Below, one piece after another: positions 11,738 through 24,800 of a stretch of 64,000 nt of DNA. Every line of letters starts with the position of its first letter. The first letter of the stretch is position 1. Origin of the DNA: Ophioceras dolichostomum. Taxonomy: Eukaryota; Ascomycota; Sordariomycetes; Magnaporthales; Ophioceraceae. The notes below the pieces were generated by a model. The model searched no databases and was not told the origin of the DNA. It saw only the letters and a program-made list of their open reading frames with translations. The stretch spans positions 1,428-65,427 of the forward strand of contig PYST01000159.1 in NCBI GenBank assembly GCA_003049485.1, read 5' to 3'. A program made the position numbers and the translations under genes.

Positions 11738-14700
11738 TTTGGCTTTCTTTGGCTTCGCTTTCGCTTGGCCCCTTGTTGGTGTTTGCCCTCTTTTGATTAC
11801 CTCCCTAGGTAGGTGCGTATCCCTTGTTCCCGTGACCTTCACGGCTCCCCGCTGTTTCTTCCTAGTTGGGCAGCCTTATCCTCAGCTCAGCTTAGGGCTG
11901 ATCCGGTGGCTTGATTGGTGATACGCCACAAATTTCACCGCTGGTGGGAAGACGCTCCGCGCCGAGGCCGTAATTACCGCAACCTTGTCCGGCGGCAGTG
12001 TATCTCGTCCCGCCCAAAGAGAAGAGGATCGATGGTGCGTTGGGCAGCTAAAATGGGGTGACAGGGACACAGTGGCCCGATCCCACAATTGAGCCAGCAC
12101 ACGTCAATGGTCAAAGTTTCTTGCACTTCGGTGCGTTGAGGCTCCTTGCAGTTGCAGGGAAGGGCTTGAGCGAGACGCGTGCAGGCATGCGGCGCCCAAT
12201 CTCCTGGGCTGACAGTGACGAACGACAGCGCAGTAGTACGCTGTAATTTTCACCCTTTTCGATTTTTTTTTATGGCCTCTCGAATACCCCTTCTCGTAAG
12301 GTTCAGGGTTTTTCTGACCCACGCAAATCAATGGGCGTTGGTGTTCAGTGAGCATGGAGGGGTAAAAAAAGTTGGGGGTCACACATTTTAGCCGCGACAG
12401 GGGTCCCGATTGGCCAGATCCCGAAATGTGACCGACGCGGCTGGCCTTTGCTCAATTCTACATCGCTGCGACCAGCCAAAGTTTGGTACGCTCTGTTGGA
12501 AGCTACGCCGTATGAAGCCTAGAATACCTTAAATTTCCCTCTGCTTTGACTCTTGAGGCCTTTGTGAAGTCGATGACGCTTGTGAAACTGCGCGGCCGTA
12601 GAAGGACCAATATTTCCCTCAATTCTATCTCACTGCCGCTACCCGCTGATTTGCAGGAGCCAGGCAATGCCCAGGCAATGCCCAGGCAAAACGCCAAAAC
12701 GCCAAACGGCTAAGTGCCTGCTTGTATCAATTGCTAGAAATAGAGGCGAAATGGGGCGAGGACGCGGTATCAAAAATCCTTTCGATGGCAAGATCCAGCT
12801 GCAAGGCACCGCACACCGCACGGGATTTATTCCGTTTCAAGTCTGGGGATGAGGGGATGATGAGGGCGGTGCAGGCAGGCAGACAGGCAGGGCAGGCGAC
12901 CCAGGAAACGTTCGGGAGCAAAGCGACGTCGATATTGGAGTGGCATGGAGGTGCTGCTGTCTGTGTCTGGCACGGGAGCTGTTGCAATGCTCAATTCGCA
13001 TGAGCTTGAGAGTGGAACATCACGAGAGAGAAGCAAAGCACGCCACTCTCTTGGAAACAGGGCATGCAGGCATGACAGAGAGCGAGCCCACTCCCATCAA
13101 GGTCCAATTCCTTTCAAGTCGCGAATGCCTGTCTGCCTGCCTGTTGATGAGAGATCCCTTACATACATACAAGGTAGGCATGTACTTAGAAAGACCGCTC
13201 GGGGCCAGTCGTGGTACCGAAGGCGACGCGACTGTCGCTCGGGACGAGACTGAGCGAGTGAGCGAGAGGAGATAGATCCGGGCTCCACTGCCTTCGGGTG
13301 ACGAGAAAGTGTGATGAGCGCGCAAGCGTCTCATTTTTTGTGATGACGGTTGCTTCCTGAGGTTCCTTTCTCACTTTTCTCCCCTGGGATTTGATCTCCG
13401 CCTTGCTTGGCGGGAAAGGGCTCAGAAACTTGAGAAACTTCAGAACTGTGGTTCTCAGAGTCACAGTCATGCCACTTAAGAAAGTCCAAAGTCCGGGGTA
13501 TTCTGGCCATCCGTTCTGGATCTTCTTGAAAGGAGCAGGGGTTGGTTGTTGGTAGCCTGTTTGCGAGTGGACCCTCTTTTTTTTTTATTTCTTCTCTCAC
13601 TTTCCCGTTCAAGTTCGAGAACTCGCTTCGATGACGCGATGCGCGTTGTTTCGCGTCGGACAGGGATACAGCGTCATCCCGCCGGCCAATGATCGCGCTC
13701 GACCCACCTCCCGTCAATTTGCTGCCCGCACCCGGAAGCCCATGACGTGCCGCGGCCGGCCAATGGGCTGGGCTTCCGGCGTTTCCTTTGTTCATTCCAT
13801 CACGGACAATTTTTTCTCTTATTCTTTTATTCTATTTTTTTATTCTCTTTTTCTCTCATCCACCCACTCCTTCGCCCTGTCAGGTCAGATCAGAGAGTGT
13901 TACTTTTTTTCTCACCCCTATCTACCGCGCCTCCCAACCAGCCAACCAAGCGCGAACGAGCACACGGAAACAAGGCCTTATTTCTCTGACCGACTGACAG
14001 GACTGGAAACGGGCAGGGCGGGCCATGGCACGTCTTGCTTGGTTGCTGGCCTCGCATCCTGACAAAGAAATATTGGCAAAAAATAGACCCGAAGCAAGGG
14101 AGAAAGAAGAGAGAGAGATAACCAAGGAAACCCGACAATCAGGAGCCAGATGTTGTTGCATCCTGCTCACACCTTCCAAGCAAGCAGGCAAGCACCCGCA
14201 GCTGATGCCACTCCATTGGTTTGCAGATGATACGACCCTCCTACAGGTAGGTGTGTTCCGTGTGAGCTCGCCCGAATCCGCAGTGTAGGCATGTCCATCA
14301 CGGGTGGGCAGGGCATGCCAAGTTCAGGGAAAATGCGAGTTGACGACGACGGCGTGTCGTGTGGGCTGCTGCAAGTTTCTGCACATCTTGTCTCCATACA
14401 TACGCCCGGCTAGGCTATTGCACCCACCTCGCCTACATTTCTCAGCCTGCTTTTCCTGTCTGGGCTGCCCTGCCTGCCGGCGTGTGCCTGCGTGCCGTCT
14501 TGTCCCGCCTCCGCAAAGCGGCACGAGCAAGACCCAACTTTGCATCCTCCCTGATGGTTGATGGTTGATGATGGTGGTGGTGACCGGCGGACACCCTTGT
14601 TAGTTGTAGAAGAGAACGGCTACCTAGGTAGCCCTGGTTCACGAACTAACGGTTCCAGAAAAGCAAGCACCCCGCTTCTCGCGAGGGAGGGCCGTCTACC

Positions 14701-17700
14701 GTCGTCTCCTACTAGCATTGCTCTGGAGGTCCCTGCTTGCGTATCTCCTGACTGGTTAGTGTACCCAAAGTGCCTTCGAAGGGATGTACGGAACGGATGG
14801 ATGGATGGATGTGGCGTCTCGGCCTCCTCTTCCTCCTCGCTCTTCCCTGCTCTGCTATCAAACCCGCCCGTGCTCGTTACCCTTCTAGGCTGCTCCCCGC
14901 CTCACTGGGGGGAATGCACACTAATAAGCAACCGGTCGAAAACTTTATTCTAGCGGGTGCCGTTCATCCCGTGTTCAATTCGTTGAGGACCCTGGCCTGG
15001 CCTGGTTCGAGGTCGGAGTCTGGTCGGATCTGTAGAGCTAGGATAGCTTGGCTCCGAGGCTGAGATTGATGGAAGGTGAGAGAAACGGCGTAGCATGTAT
15101 GTAAAAAAAAAGTGCCGTGCTTCGTTGCGTTTTTTTCCTTTTCTTGATTTGTCGTGGCGTGTCGTCGTCACCCGTCCCTTGCCATCCATTCATTGCTCCC
15201 AACCTGTCCGAAACATATTGCCTGCCCCCCTCTCCGCGGCTGAGCCCTGGATCCCGGCATCAGCAGCAGCGCGCGGCGGCGGGGGGCGGGCGGCGACGGC
15301 GAGATATGTAATGTAGCACGTACCTACTTACACACACGGACCGGGAATCATCGGATTACGTCTTTGTACGAGTGGTCCATTACTGTTCCGAGCTGCGACT
15401 CTCCAAGCACTCACTCCACTTTGATGAAAGGAGACTGGACAGATAGTGGACAGCTTGTACCTTGATGACCGTGTCCAGACAGGCTTGAAGCTTGGAGAGG
15501 AAGGGAGGGAAGGGCCCCCCCTTCCCGGGAAGTTTTGGAGAGAGCGGATTGATGGACCAAACCAAAGGTTTTGAAGGATGACTGCGGCATCAGACGACGC
15601 CTTGTTAGACATGGGAACCCTTCCCTTTCCCTTTCCTTTCCCCTTTTCCTCCCGTCCGTCGTCGGGGGCCGCCTGTTTGTTCTCCCTTGAACGCCGGTGC
15701 AAAGAGACAAAGAGAGAGATCCAATTTGGACCAGCGGCCGAAGAGGCCAGAAAGTGGTCAAAGAAGCAAGCCAATTGGTTGGCTCTTCCTTTTTTTACGT
15801 TGGCTATGGTTCGAATTTCTTATTTTCTTCGGGCGAGACGACCAAAGCGTGTTACATCCCAAGCCGTGTGTTCTCTTCCTCGTTGGATGTCGGGCATTTA
15901 ATGGGACCGGACGGAACAGAACCAAAAAGAAAGAGGCCATCAAACCAGTGGGCAGATGGAAAGACAAGAAACTGCCAGCCAGCCTTTCCCCAGATGAGAG
16001 AAAAAATTTTTACCCTTCACTATTATACCGGGGAACGTCTGAGAGCGGGAACGGCCGGTCTTTGTTCGTTTTGAGTAAGTTGTTCCCAAAGCTATAGCTA
16101 TGGCCTGCTCGGTTTGTTGTCCGGAAAGAAAGGATTGCTTCGATGGATGGTTTCCCAGGTTAAGAAAGAGATAGTACCATAGAGAGATGCCCTTTGAACA
16201 CATTGGTGATATTGATGAGGTCGCGTGTAAGCCCGGGAAACGGACGGCTCGGCCTCTGTTGGACCCTGGGCGCTCATTTGTTTGAACGAAACACAGGCAC
16301 AAACGAGCCGGACGTAGCCTCACTTGTGAGCTGGTAAGCTGGAACTCCCGGGGAAGAAACGGGTATAATTTGGTTCCCTGCCCATTTTTCTTCGCTTTCC
16401 ATCCAACGGCTGGCTGGCTGGCCCGGGGCAAAAATGGAAGGAGGTCAAGGCGAGGAGGACGACAAGAGGGGGGCTAGCCAGCTGTGACTGACCGGGCAAA
16501 GATGCAAGTTGCCGGCGGGACGGCTCTCCACCACAATCGTTTTCGTCGTCGTCCGGTGCCGGGGTTCTTTGTGGACGGACGGCAACATCTCTAGCCCCCG
16601 CGAGCGTGTGTGATGAGCGGAAGAGGACATATTGCGATGATTACGAATTGCAACGGCATATGTACGTAGTAGTATGTGCGCATGTACGGACATACGGCAG
16701 TGTCGACCTTGGCAGGCTGTCCCTGTCCGTGATGAGTGAGAAAAAAGTGGCAGAGAAAAATGTATCCCTCCGAGATCAGGAGGTTCTCGCAGATCGCGAA
16801 CCTGCTTCTCGTCATCCCTGGCCAGACGTGGATGGTGGAGGGGAAGCGGGTTTTGCCTCCTCCGTCGACAAGGCTCCACATGCAAGTTTCTTCTCTCCCT
16901 TGGCCTGACCGACCGGCATCTGAACGCCCTGTTGCTGTGCTTGCTTGCTTGACTTGGCTTGTCTGCCTGCTGCTGACGCTTTGCTTGATGCATTGCCATC
17001 CAACCAAAGCCGGCTCTTCATCCGATTCAACTCGACCTTAACTCCGGAAATATCTGAGCCCAGGAGTGAAGAAAGAGGGGTAAAGCTGCCAACGAGACTT
17101 TTGAATGGCTGGGAATTTGTCGAGCTGGTGAATGGGGACCTGGGCCCTTGGCCGCCCTCTTACATACATCATACACATCATACACAATCCTGCGAGCTGA
17201 CCTGACATCGTGCGTCTGCTCCATACAAGAAAAGAATCCGGGCCATATCTTTCCTCCCTTCAACTCCTGGTGTGGTGGAGCTGGCCCGCTGAGCAAGCAA
17301 GGCAAGAAAGTGTCGTCAGAAACAAACTCGGAAGGAGACGAGTGAGGAGCGAGCAACACTTGGTTGGGTTTCCCCCCTCTGCTGCGGGCTTTGTGCTGCA
17401 CGAAAGTGAGGGGCTTGATGGGGACCTGGCTGACCTATCTGGCTCCGGCTCCTTGAGCACTACGACATATCTGATGCAAGCAAGCAAGGCAAAGCAGAAG
17501 TCTTGTTTTTGGACCTCCGTCCTGGGCTTCAACTCATCTGGCTCCTCTCGACTCTCCTCTTTCCGTCAACATCGCGGACCCATCTCGACATTGAAAATGG
17601 ATCATGGGGGTGATGCAACAACGGCCTGCTGCTGCTGCATGCACGGTAAGGCCTTGCCTGCCTAAACAGTGGACGACAGCCAGCAGGCAAGTAAGTAGGC

Positions 17701-18238
17701 GGCCACCAGCCTTAGTGGAGGCGGCTGCTGCTTCGCTTCGTCGGGGATTTCGCTCAGATTTCACATCCCCCATCAGATAGATCTTGTCAAGATCCACTTG
17801 AACTTGTTTGGAGAGTGGAGGGGGAAAAAAGGAGGGGCACAGATCAGAAAAGCTGCCCGACAACCGATGGAAAAACAGGCTTCTCGTCAAGTATTCTGCT
17901 TCTTGCCTTCCTGCGGCCCTACGGCAGGCCAGGTCCATTCGTAAAAAAAAGATGGAGATCCATATCGATGAAAGCAGGAGTCCGTCGTGTGGACTAGTCA
18001 TGTGTTTGTTCCCGGCCGCTCCGTTGAGCTGTGAGCACTGAGCAGAAAGTCGGGCTTCGTCTTGTAGTTTCAAGTTCCGAATTCGGCTATTTGAACAACA
18101 CGGACGACGCACGTACATGTAGCCGACTAGTGATCTTTAGACTGGATGGGGAAGTTGATTAGAAGAATAACGTCCCTCGAGCCGTTTTTTTTTTTTTTTT
18201 TGCTGTCTGTGTGCCCGCACGGATTTCGAAGAATTATT

Positions 18239-18291
18239 CTGGATGGATGGATGGCTGGATGGCTGGATGGCTGGACGGCAAGATGGAGGGA
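18239..18291. repeat. GGATGGCT/GGATGGAT tandem repeat
   Basis: Imperfect 8-bp units built from GGAT and GGCT, about 50 bp after an 18-nt poly-T run. It is intergenic. Confidence 0.8.
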
Positions 18292-21200
18292 CGGTTTGAA
18301 TATGTGCGACCCTGATCGAACAAGTTGGGATTGAGCTGATTTCCTTTTTAGGCAATTGTGTTTGCCCGTGTCGGTGCCCTGCCATTCTCTGCCGTCTTTT
18401 CCCCTCTCTTTTCGTGCCGTCACTTGGCAGCGCAACTCACTCTCTGGGCTGGGCAGAGAAATATTCAGAACAGGAGGCAGGGAGCGAGAGATCGGATTCG
18501 GTCCTTTGTGCGATGGAGAGTCGAGTCTGAAGCCCGTTCGAGACATCAAGCTAGCTTCCCAAGCTTCGGCGGTGGCGTAGATGCCATGGGTAAAGTCGAG
18601 GCCGATATCGAACCCGCCCTCGTATTGCCCGTCCTGTGACGCGATCCACGCATCCTCCGTCATCATTGACCACTCGCTCGTAGTCCGCCGTTTCGATCTC
18701 ATCAGGTTCTAAAGTGCGGGCGGCGGCTCAGCAGCACTGCCTGATGCTCCATGCGTCCGTCCTCCTGCTGAAAAGAGCTACTCTTGAAGCTAAGGTACGG
18801 TACTTTAGGTATTCTAGTTGGTCTTCAGCGGCAGCGGTGAGAGCGTTTCTCAACGCGCACGAGGTGACGAGACATCATCCTTGTCTAGCTGTGCCGGGTC
18901 CGGTTTTGGTTGAGACAAGAAGAGATATTCATCTCTAGCGGGGGCTGGGAGGGGTTGAACAATGGGATTGAGCCCTCCCTCGACGGGCAAGACTAAACCA
19001 GGCTCCTTGCCTCCTCCCTTGCCTTGCCTTGCCTCGCCTTGTGTACACGGACAAAGAACGAGACATTCAGGTGATGAGCTAGCAGTAGTTGCTTTGGGTT
19101 CGAGTTCCTTGCATGTTAGAGGTTTCCGGTGACACCAAAATCGTTAGTTGATGACAAAAACAAGAATTGTGGTCTCAGCCGCTGGAGGGGAAGAGACGAC
19201 GGGACAAATCATTCGGCAGCTGGCTTATTAGCGTATGTCTGGTGTGTGTTGTTGGTCTTGGCTCTTCTGGTTTTCCCTTGGACGAACAGGCGGGCGGGTG
19301 GTGGCAGAGAAGCGGATAGAAAGGCTGGATATGTGTACACCGGAGATCCGAGAGGAAGGGTAGAGAGTTTCTATCCCACCGTTTCATACGCGACCGACTC
19401 CGAGATATTTGGGGTGACCGGTCGACCGCATTTGTCCTCCTCCTCCCCAGCCTACGGATCGGCTCTGTCTCAGAGGCAACCCTTGACATGAATACGTGGT
19501 CTCGTGGCACATCAATGGAAACAGCGGCCATACACATGTACACACGGCACACGGGCGGGTGTGCCTGAGATCATTCTGTGGAGGTTGGTGTTGAATATGG
19601 CTGAAGACATTCAGGAGTGAATCGAGTCGTGGCTGGTTGGCATGGCCCCCCCACCATGTTGAGAGAGAAACGAAAAAAACTGCTGATGCAATCGTCACCA
19701 AGGACCGATAAGCTTTGGAAGGGACGAAGAAGATTCGATGGAAGCACGGCAAAATTCAAGAGGCAGAAATGGAAGCATCACCCATATTTGTTTTCTGGGG
19801 ACGGGATCCCGCTCTGTCGGTCGAGACGCCGGAGTGGAGGTGGGACGGGAAGAATGAGGAGGGGGCGGCGGCAAGCCAGTCAGGCACACGCGGGGGCTTT
19901 TTATTCTTTTGTTCCTTTTCGCTTGCAGATATATATTTATTTATCAATAGTGCATGGAGCACACGAAGCCCCTCACGTCTTGGTTGGAGAACAGGGGCAG
20001 AGCAAGAGAGAGACGGGAGGGTTGTTGGCTTGTACGACGTTGGACGACCTTCTGAAGTGAGCCTTCATCGACTTGGCGTGATGATAAGAACCACAACGAC
20101 GGCCCGGGCTGGCTGGGTTGACTGGGTGAAGCCCTGAGTGGGCTGGCTGCATGCTGTTGTGGCTTCTTGACTCCATTCCCTCCGTGTGTCTGTAGAGGTA
20201 TGTATGTATGTAGGTAGGTATGCTTGTTTGTGCCTGCGTCAATGTTTTGTGGTATTGCTGCAAGCGACTGCAAGTGTGGCAGTTGATAATAAACACGACG
20301 TGAAGTCTCGCCGTTGTTCTTGATTGCTGATGCAGCCGTTGTGACTCGGCTCCTGCGGCATCGTTCGCTTTGCAATTTGCATTGATTGACCATCAAGGGC
20401 TCGCTGGTGTTTCTTCTCTGATCGGCTGTTGATCTCATCGGTCACTGATGACACTTCACAAACAACAGCCACGCATGCATGCATGCCTTCTCATGCAGAA
20501 GGTATGCAAGTGTGAGTATGTGCGTGCGAGCGTACATACGTGCAGCACTTTTCAGCGCCCGTCTGTCGCTGTCTGCTTTTGCAGCTAGCCTCAATTGTGG
20601 TCAATATCTGCATCGATCATTTGATTTTCATCTTCTCTATCTCCAGCGAGTAATAGGGCAGCGAGGGACCACGGTTCAATGCTTGGCCTGACGCCAAAAG
20701 TTGAAACATTGGCCGCAGATGACTGAGAGAGAAAGGCGTTTGATGGTGTGCGGCCACGACAGCAGCAGGGCAGGGGGCACTGGCTGACTGAATCTGAAAA
20801 ATGTCGGTCAATACGCCAGCCAACCACCCAGTCCGAGTCGGCTGCAGTGCATCACAAAACATTGAGTATCGATATCGCGCCGCGTTGAGACCTGTTCTTG
20901 TTATCTTATGTTTTCATGTCCGCGAAGAAGTCATTGTTCGTAGCTATGCTTTGCTTTGGAGGCAGGCCCGAAAATGTGGCCTAGCGTCCTCAATGGCATG
21001 TGTGTGGACGTGGCCGGTCTGGGTCGCTTGCTCCGGGCCAGCTGAGGAAGAACCTGTCTGCTGGAGCTGCGAGTTGCGCGTCTGTATCACGTCTTTCGAA
21101 GACTAGGCTGGCTGGATGGCGAGCTTGCAAGCTGGCAAGCCCCAGCCGGGATGAGCCCAGCCAGGAATGGACGCTAACAGGCGTGTGTGTGTTGGGTGAT

Positions 21201-24070
21201 CGTCCCTCGTGTTTGTTGATGGGCGCCCGCCTACGTGCGTTGATGATTGCAGCGTGAGAAGATCGCACAGGACCAGACCGACGAGAGCGTTCGGACGCCG
21301 TACAGGTGCAGCAGCAGCTGGTATCCATATTGCCTCGCATTTCTTTCCGGAGGGCCTTTTGACGTCCGATCGGGTGTATGCCGATATTGAAAGAGGAGGC
21401 TTCTCTCTCCCCCCTTTCCCAATCGTCGGTCAGGTCGGGTAAGGGCCAAACCTCATTGGGTCGAGCTGAGGATTGGTGCCCCCTATTTTCACACTCCGTG
21501 CCCGCAGTGGCTTGTCGGCCGACCTTTGGATGCGTGTGTGAGTGCGCGGAAGTGCGGTATTATACATTGTGTGGAGTGTGATATAACGATGAGAAAGGAA
21601 GCCGGACACGCCTCTCCTTGCTTTCTTGTCTCGTAATGCTCCAGCGTGCCAGGAACGCGGAATTGCTGTCTCTTCCTCCAGGCAGGGTTACCCTTCCCAG
21701 AATGCGAGGGATCTGGTTTTTTTCTCCTGAACTTCAAAATTGCCGTGACTGGGGGTCAGACAGACGGGAGAGATCAGATAGGATGAGGAGAGAGGGGAAA
21801 AAAGAAAGAAGAAAAAAATCTATTTGTAGATCGTGAACATGCCACAGGTACGAGCATAGGAAAAGAGGAGCCACAGCACTGCTGCCCCGACAAGGCGGTA
21901 ACAGAGGCGGATGGCGAAACATGTGTCCGAAATAGGGGGATGTTGCTGCGTAAGGATCCAGTCGTCATCTCGACTCTCAAAGACCGCAGCTCGTCAAAGA
22001 TGAGGAAGATTCCTTCATCCCAACCATACTGTACGAAAGTGGGGGTGATTTTGGTAGGACAACGCGCATGGCCCGGGGTTTTTCCACTGTAATTTTTGGC
22101 AAATATGCAGGGCCTCCTGTCCGAGTCGTCTCAGCATGGATTCCTTGAGGTTGGTGATGGATTTTTGTCTTTCACTCTGTCGCTTTCTTTCTAACCGAAC
22201 AGATAGCATGGCATCTTGGGAAAGTTGGGAGCTGAGACACTGAATCGGGGGAGAACAAGAGGCTAGCGATGCACAGATGAGGTCAGGAGACTACAGGTCG
22301 CAGGACTCGCAGAAGGCTTGACAGCCAACAGCATTCGTGATATGGCGTGGAAGCACACTTCCAGATATGCATGCAAGCAAGGTCTGTCTGTCTGCAAGCA
22401 AGGCTTTGCATGCTTCGAGGTCATCGTTGTCCGCTCACGGATTGTCTAAGATTTCTTGTGTCTTTCCTAAAAGAGTAGTAAAAGATGGCCCGCTAGCACA
22501 TCCGTTTCGGACTCGACGGAAGCGGTCCGTCTCTCTGTTGTCTTCGTCCCGCCCGTCCATCCTTCCATCGCGGCCTCTTCCCTCGTCGCAGCGCATCACA
22601 TCACATGGCGGAAGTCGTCGTCTTGTTGCGTCTTGTTGCAAACAAGCCGTGTGTCGTCTCCTCAAGGAATCCAACGCAAGACGGAACTCCATCTGCTGGC
22701 AAACTTTCTGCGAAAATCTCCATCCTGGAGTTGTCTGGAGGAAAGTGTTCCCTTCAGTTTCCCAATTCGGGAAAGACGACATCGAGGCCAGGGCCTCGGG
22801 CCAGGGCGGGCCTTTGTTCTTGTCCACACCCTCGCCTGCCCATGCCCACCGCGACCCTACCTTAGACCCCGGTCCCTTGTTCCGTCCCTCCATCTTGCAT
22901 GCTTGGTGTGATGCTGCCTCTTGTTCCTTCCCCCCAAAAATAATACCCTAATAGGTACCTTCCGTGCCAGCACCTAAGCAGCTGGCCGGGGCCTTCATTA
23001 CGGGTCGCGTCTGTGGAAGCAGGAAGGTCTCAGCCGATTCGCGCTAGGGAGGAGATCGATCCCTCAAGGCACGACAAGCCCGACAACAAGAACAAGGTAT
23101 CGCATATTGGGCATTCTCGGCGGCGAGCAAACAGCAAAAAATGGAACAAAAGAAACGAGACAATAAAACCGGGAATCGGGAGCAAAAGCACGTTTCTGAC
23201 AGGTCTTTGATCGATCCGTGTTTGTTGGATAATGGATATGGAGGCAAGGAGACCGGGGACGGGAACGGGAAGCGGCAATAGGGCGAGACGCTTTGCTTGA
23301 AGCTGTTTACTCGGGACCCGACTGGAAGCCTCAGATGCCTTGCTGCTCAAAGCTCTCCCTCTCTCTTTTTCTCTCTCTCTGGTGCTATCGTTTCGCTCCG
23401 TCCGCTATAGCACACGCAGCACACAGTATAAACGGATTTGATAGAAACCTGGATGTGGGAAAGGGCGATGGAGAAACTGTCGGAGAGAGGAAATCAACAC
23501 TGCAGTTTTTTACAGTCTACTGTGTAGTAGATAGAACCGGATACCGTCCCAGGTGTCACCCAGCAAGGACCCAGGGATCAATGCTGATATGATGAGCAGT
23601 TGAGGCCGCGCTTCGCTCCTGGCCCCAAATTTCAGGCGCACAAGCTGCGGTGCTGATGCCACTGGAAATTTGGTTGGAAAATCTCCACCGAACTGGAGCC
23701 AAGCGCTCAAGCCTGCCGTGTGGGTGTGTGTGGTCGCCGTGTCCGATGGACCTACCAAACAACCCCTCCAAGCAGTCACTCAAAACATTGGAACTTTTTT
23801 TTTTTTGTTGACATTGGACTGGAGTCCGATCAGACAAACGAAACGCCTCCCGGCCCCGATACTCAGCTCAAGCTGCAGTCATCCTTCATCCTACAAATTT
23901 CTTTTCAGGGTCGCTCTCTGCCAGATCGGAGAGGTTGAGGATTCAGGGTGCTATCCCAGCCTTGAGCCCACCTGCGCTTTGTTTTTCTCTTCTTCGTCCT
24001 GTCTTTTTTCTGCTCCCGTCTTGACTGCTGCCAGAACGCGCAGGAGTGCATCTACAGCAAGCCAGCAGAG

Positions 24071-24140
24071 CAAGCAGGAGCAAGCAGGAGCAAGCAGGAG
24101 CAAGCAGGAGCAAGCAGGAGCAAGCAGGAGCAAGCAGGAG
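24071..24140. repeat. Perfect 10-bp minisatellite, 7 copies
   Basis: Seven exact, contiguous copies of CAAGCAGGAG, flanked by partial copies (CCAGCAGAG before, CGG after). The unit is a permutation of the AGCAAGCAGG-type words that recur across the neighbouring gene-poor region. It lies about 660 bp upstream of the start codon proposed for the next gene. Confidence 0.95.
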
Positions 24141-24800
24141 CGGTAACTATAGTCAATGGTACCTCGACTGTAACGCCGCTTGCTTTCAGCCAACCACAGC
24201 AGCGGGACAGCAGCAGCAGCAAGGCACACGGTACGTTTTTAAAGCGATTTGTTTTCAGAATGTCCCAGGCACGGCACCCGAACACGGGTGGTAGACAACA
24301 CCGTGCAAGCAACCCAGCAACAACAGCACGACTACCACCTGTCGAGTCGAGCATTGAATTGGCGGGTCCTGTCCACTCCAAGGCCAGGACCCAGATGAAA
24401 ACGAAGCCGCCAGCCAATACGCAATACGCAATATGCAGGCTCCCATGGGCTCCCCATGACTGCAGCAAATTCAGCAAACCTGAAATCAAATGCTAACCTA
24501 ATAACGACCGCGTCGGAGTACATTTCGCAGTAGGTTCGCATGTCTGCATTTTCTGGCTCAGCTCCTTTTTTCAACTTTCTTTCCAAGTCGCAAGTCCCGA
24601 CCCAGCTTTGAGCACATCTCACCCCAACCCAGTCCAGCCCAGGGGCCAATTTCTCGAAAACCAAGACCCGAACGACCTCGCGACCAAATGCCGCCCTCGA
24701 ACCGACGATGCTATTCATGACCTCGAGCAGCGCCAGCTTCGCCTTCTCCCACTTACCCGTCAGCGGCTGCTGTCCGTCAAACTGATCTCCTGCAGCCAGA

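Larger units (their letters stand above)
11738..24800. other. 13-kb gene-poor stretch between divergent genes
   Basis: This separates the 5' ends of the GCN20 gene (-) and the large Ser/Pro-rich protein gene (+). No open frame resembles a known protein. The longest frames are under about 220 codons, overlap frames on the other strand, and are full of simple-sequence translation. It holds homopolymers (poly-T near 18186), GGAT/GGCT repeats near 18240, many AAGCAAGC-like runs and a 10-bp minisatellite at 24071. Non-coding transcripts or a fast-evolving multi-exon gene cannot be excluded by eye. Confidence 0.55.

Noticed and set aside
18127..18702. 191-codon minus-strand frame in the gene desert
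   Set aside because: The first 80 residues look mildly protein-like, but the rest is simple-sequence translation. There is no recognised motif and no clear splice support.
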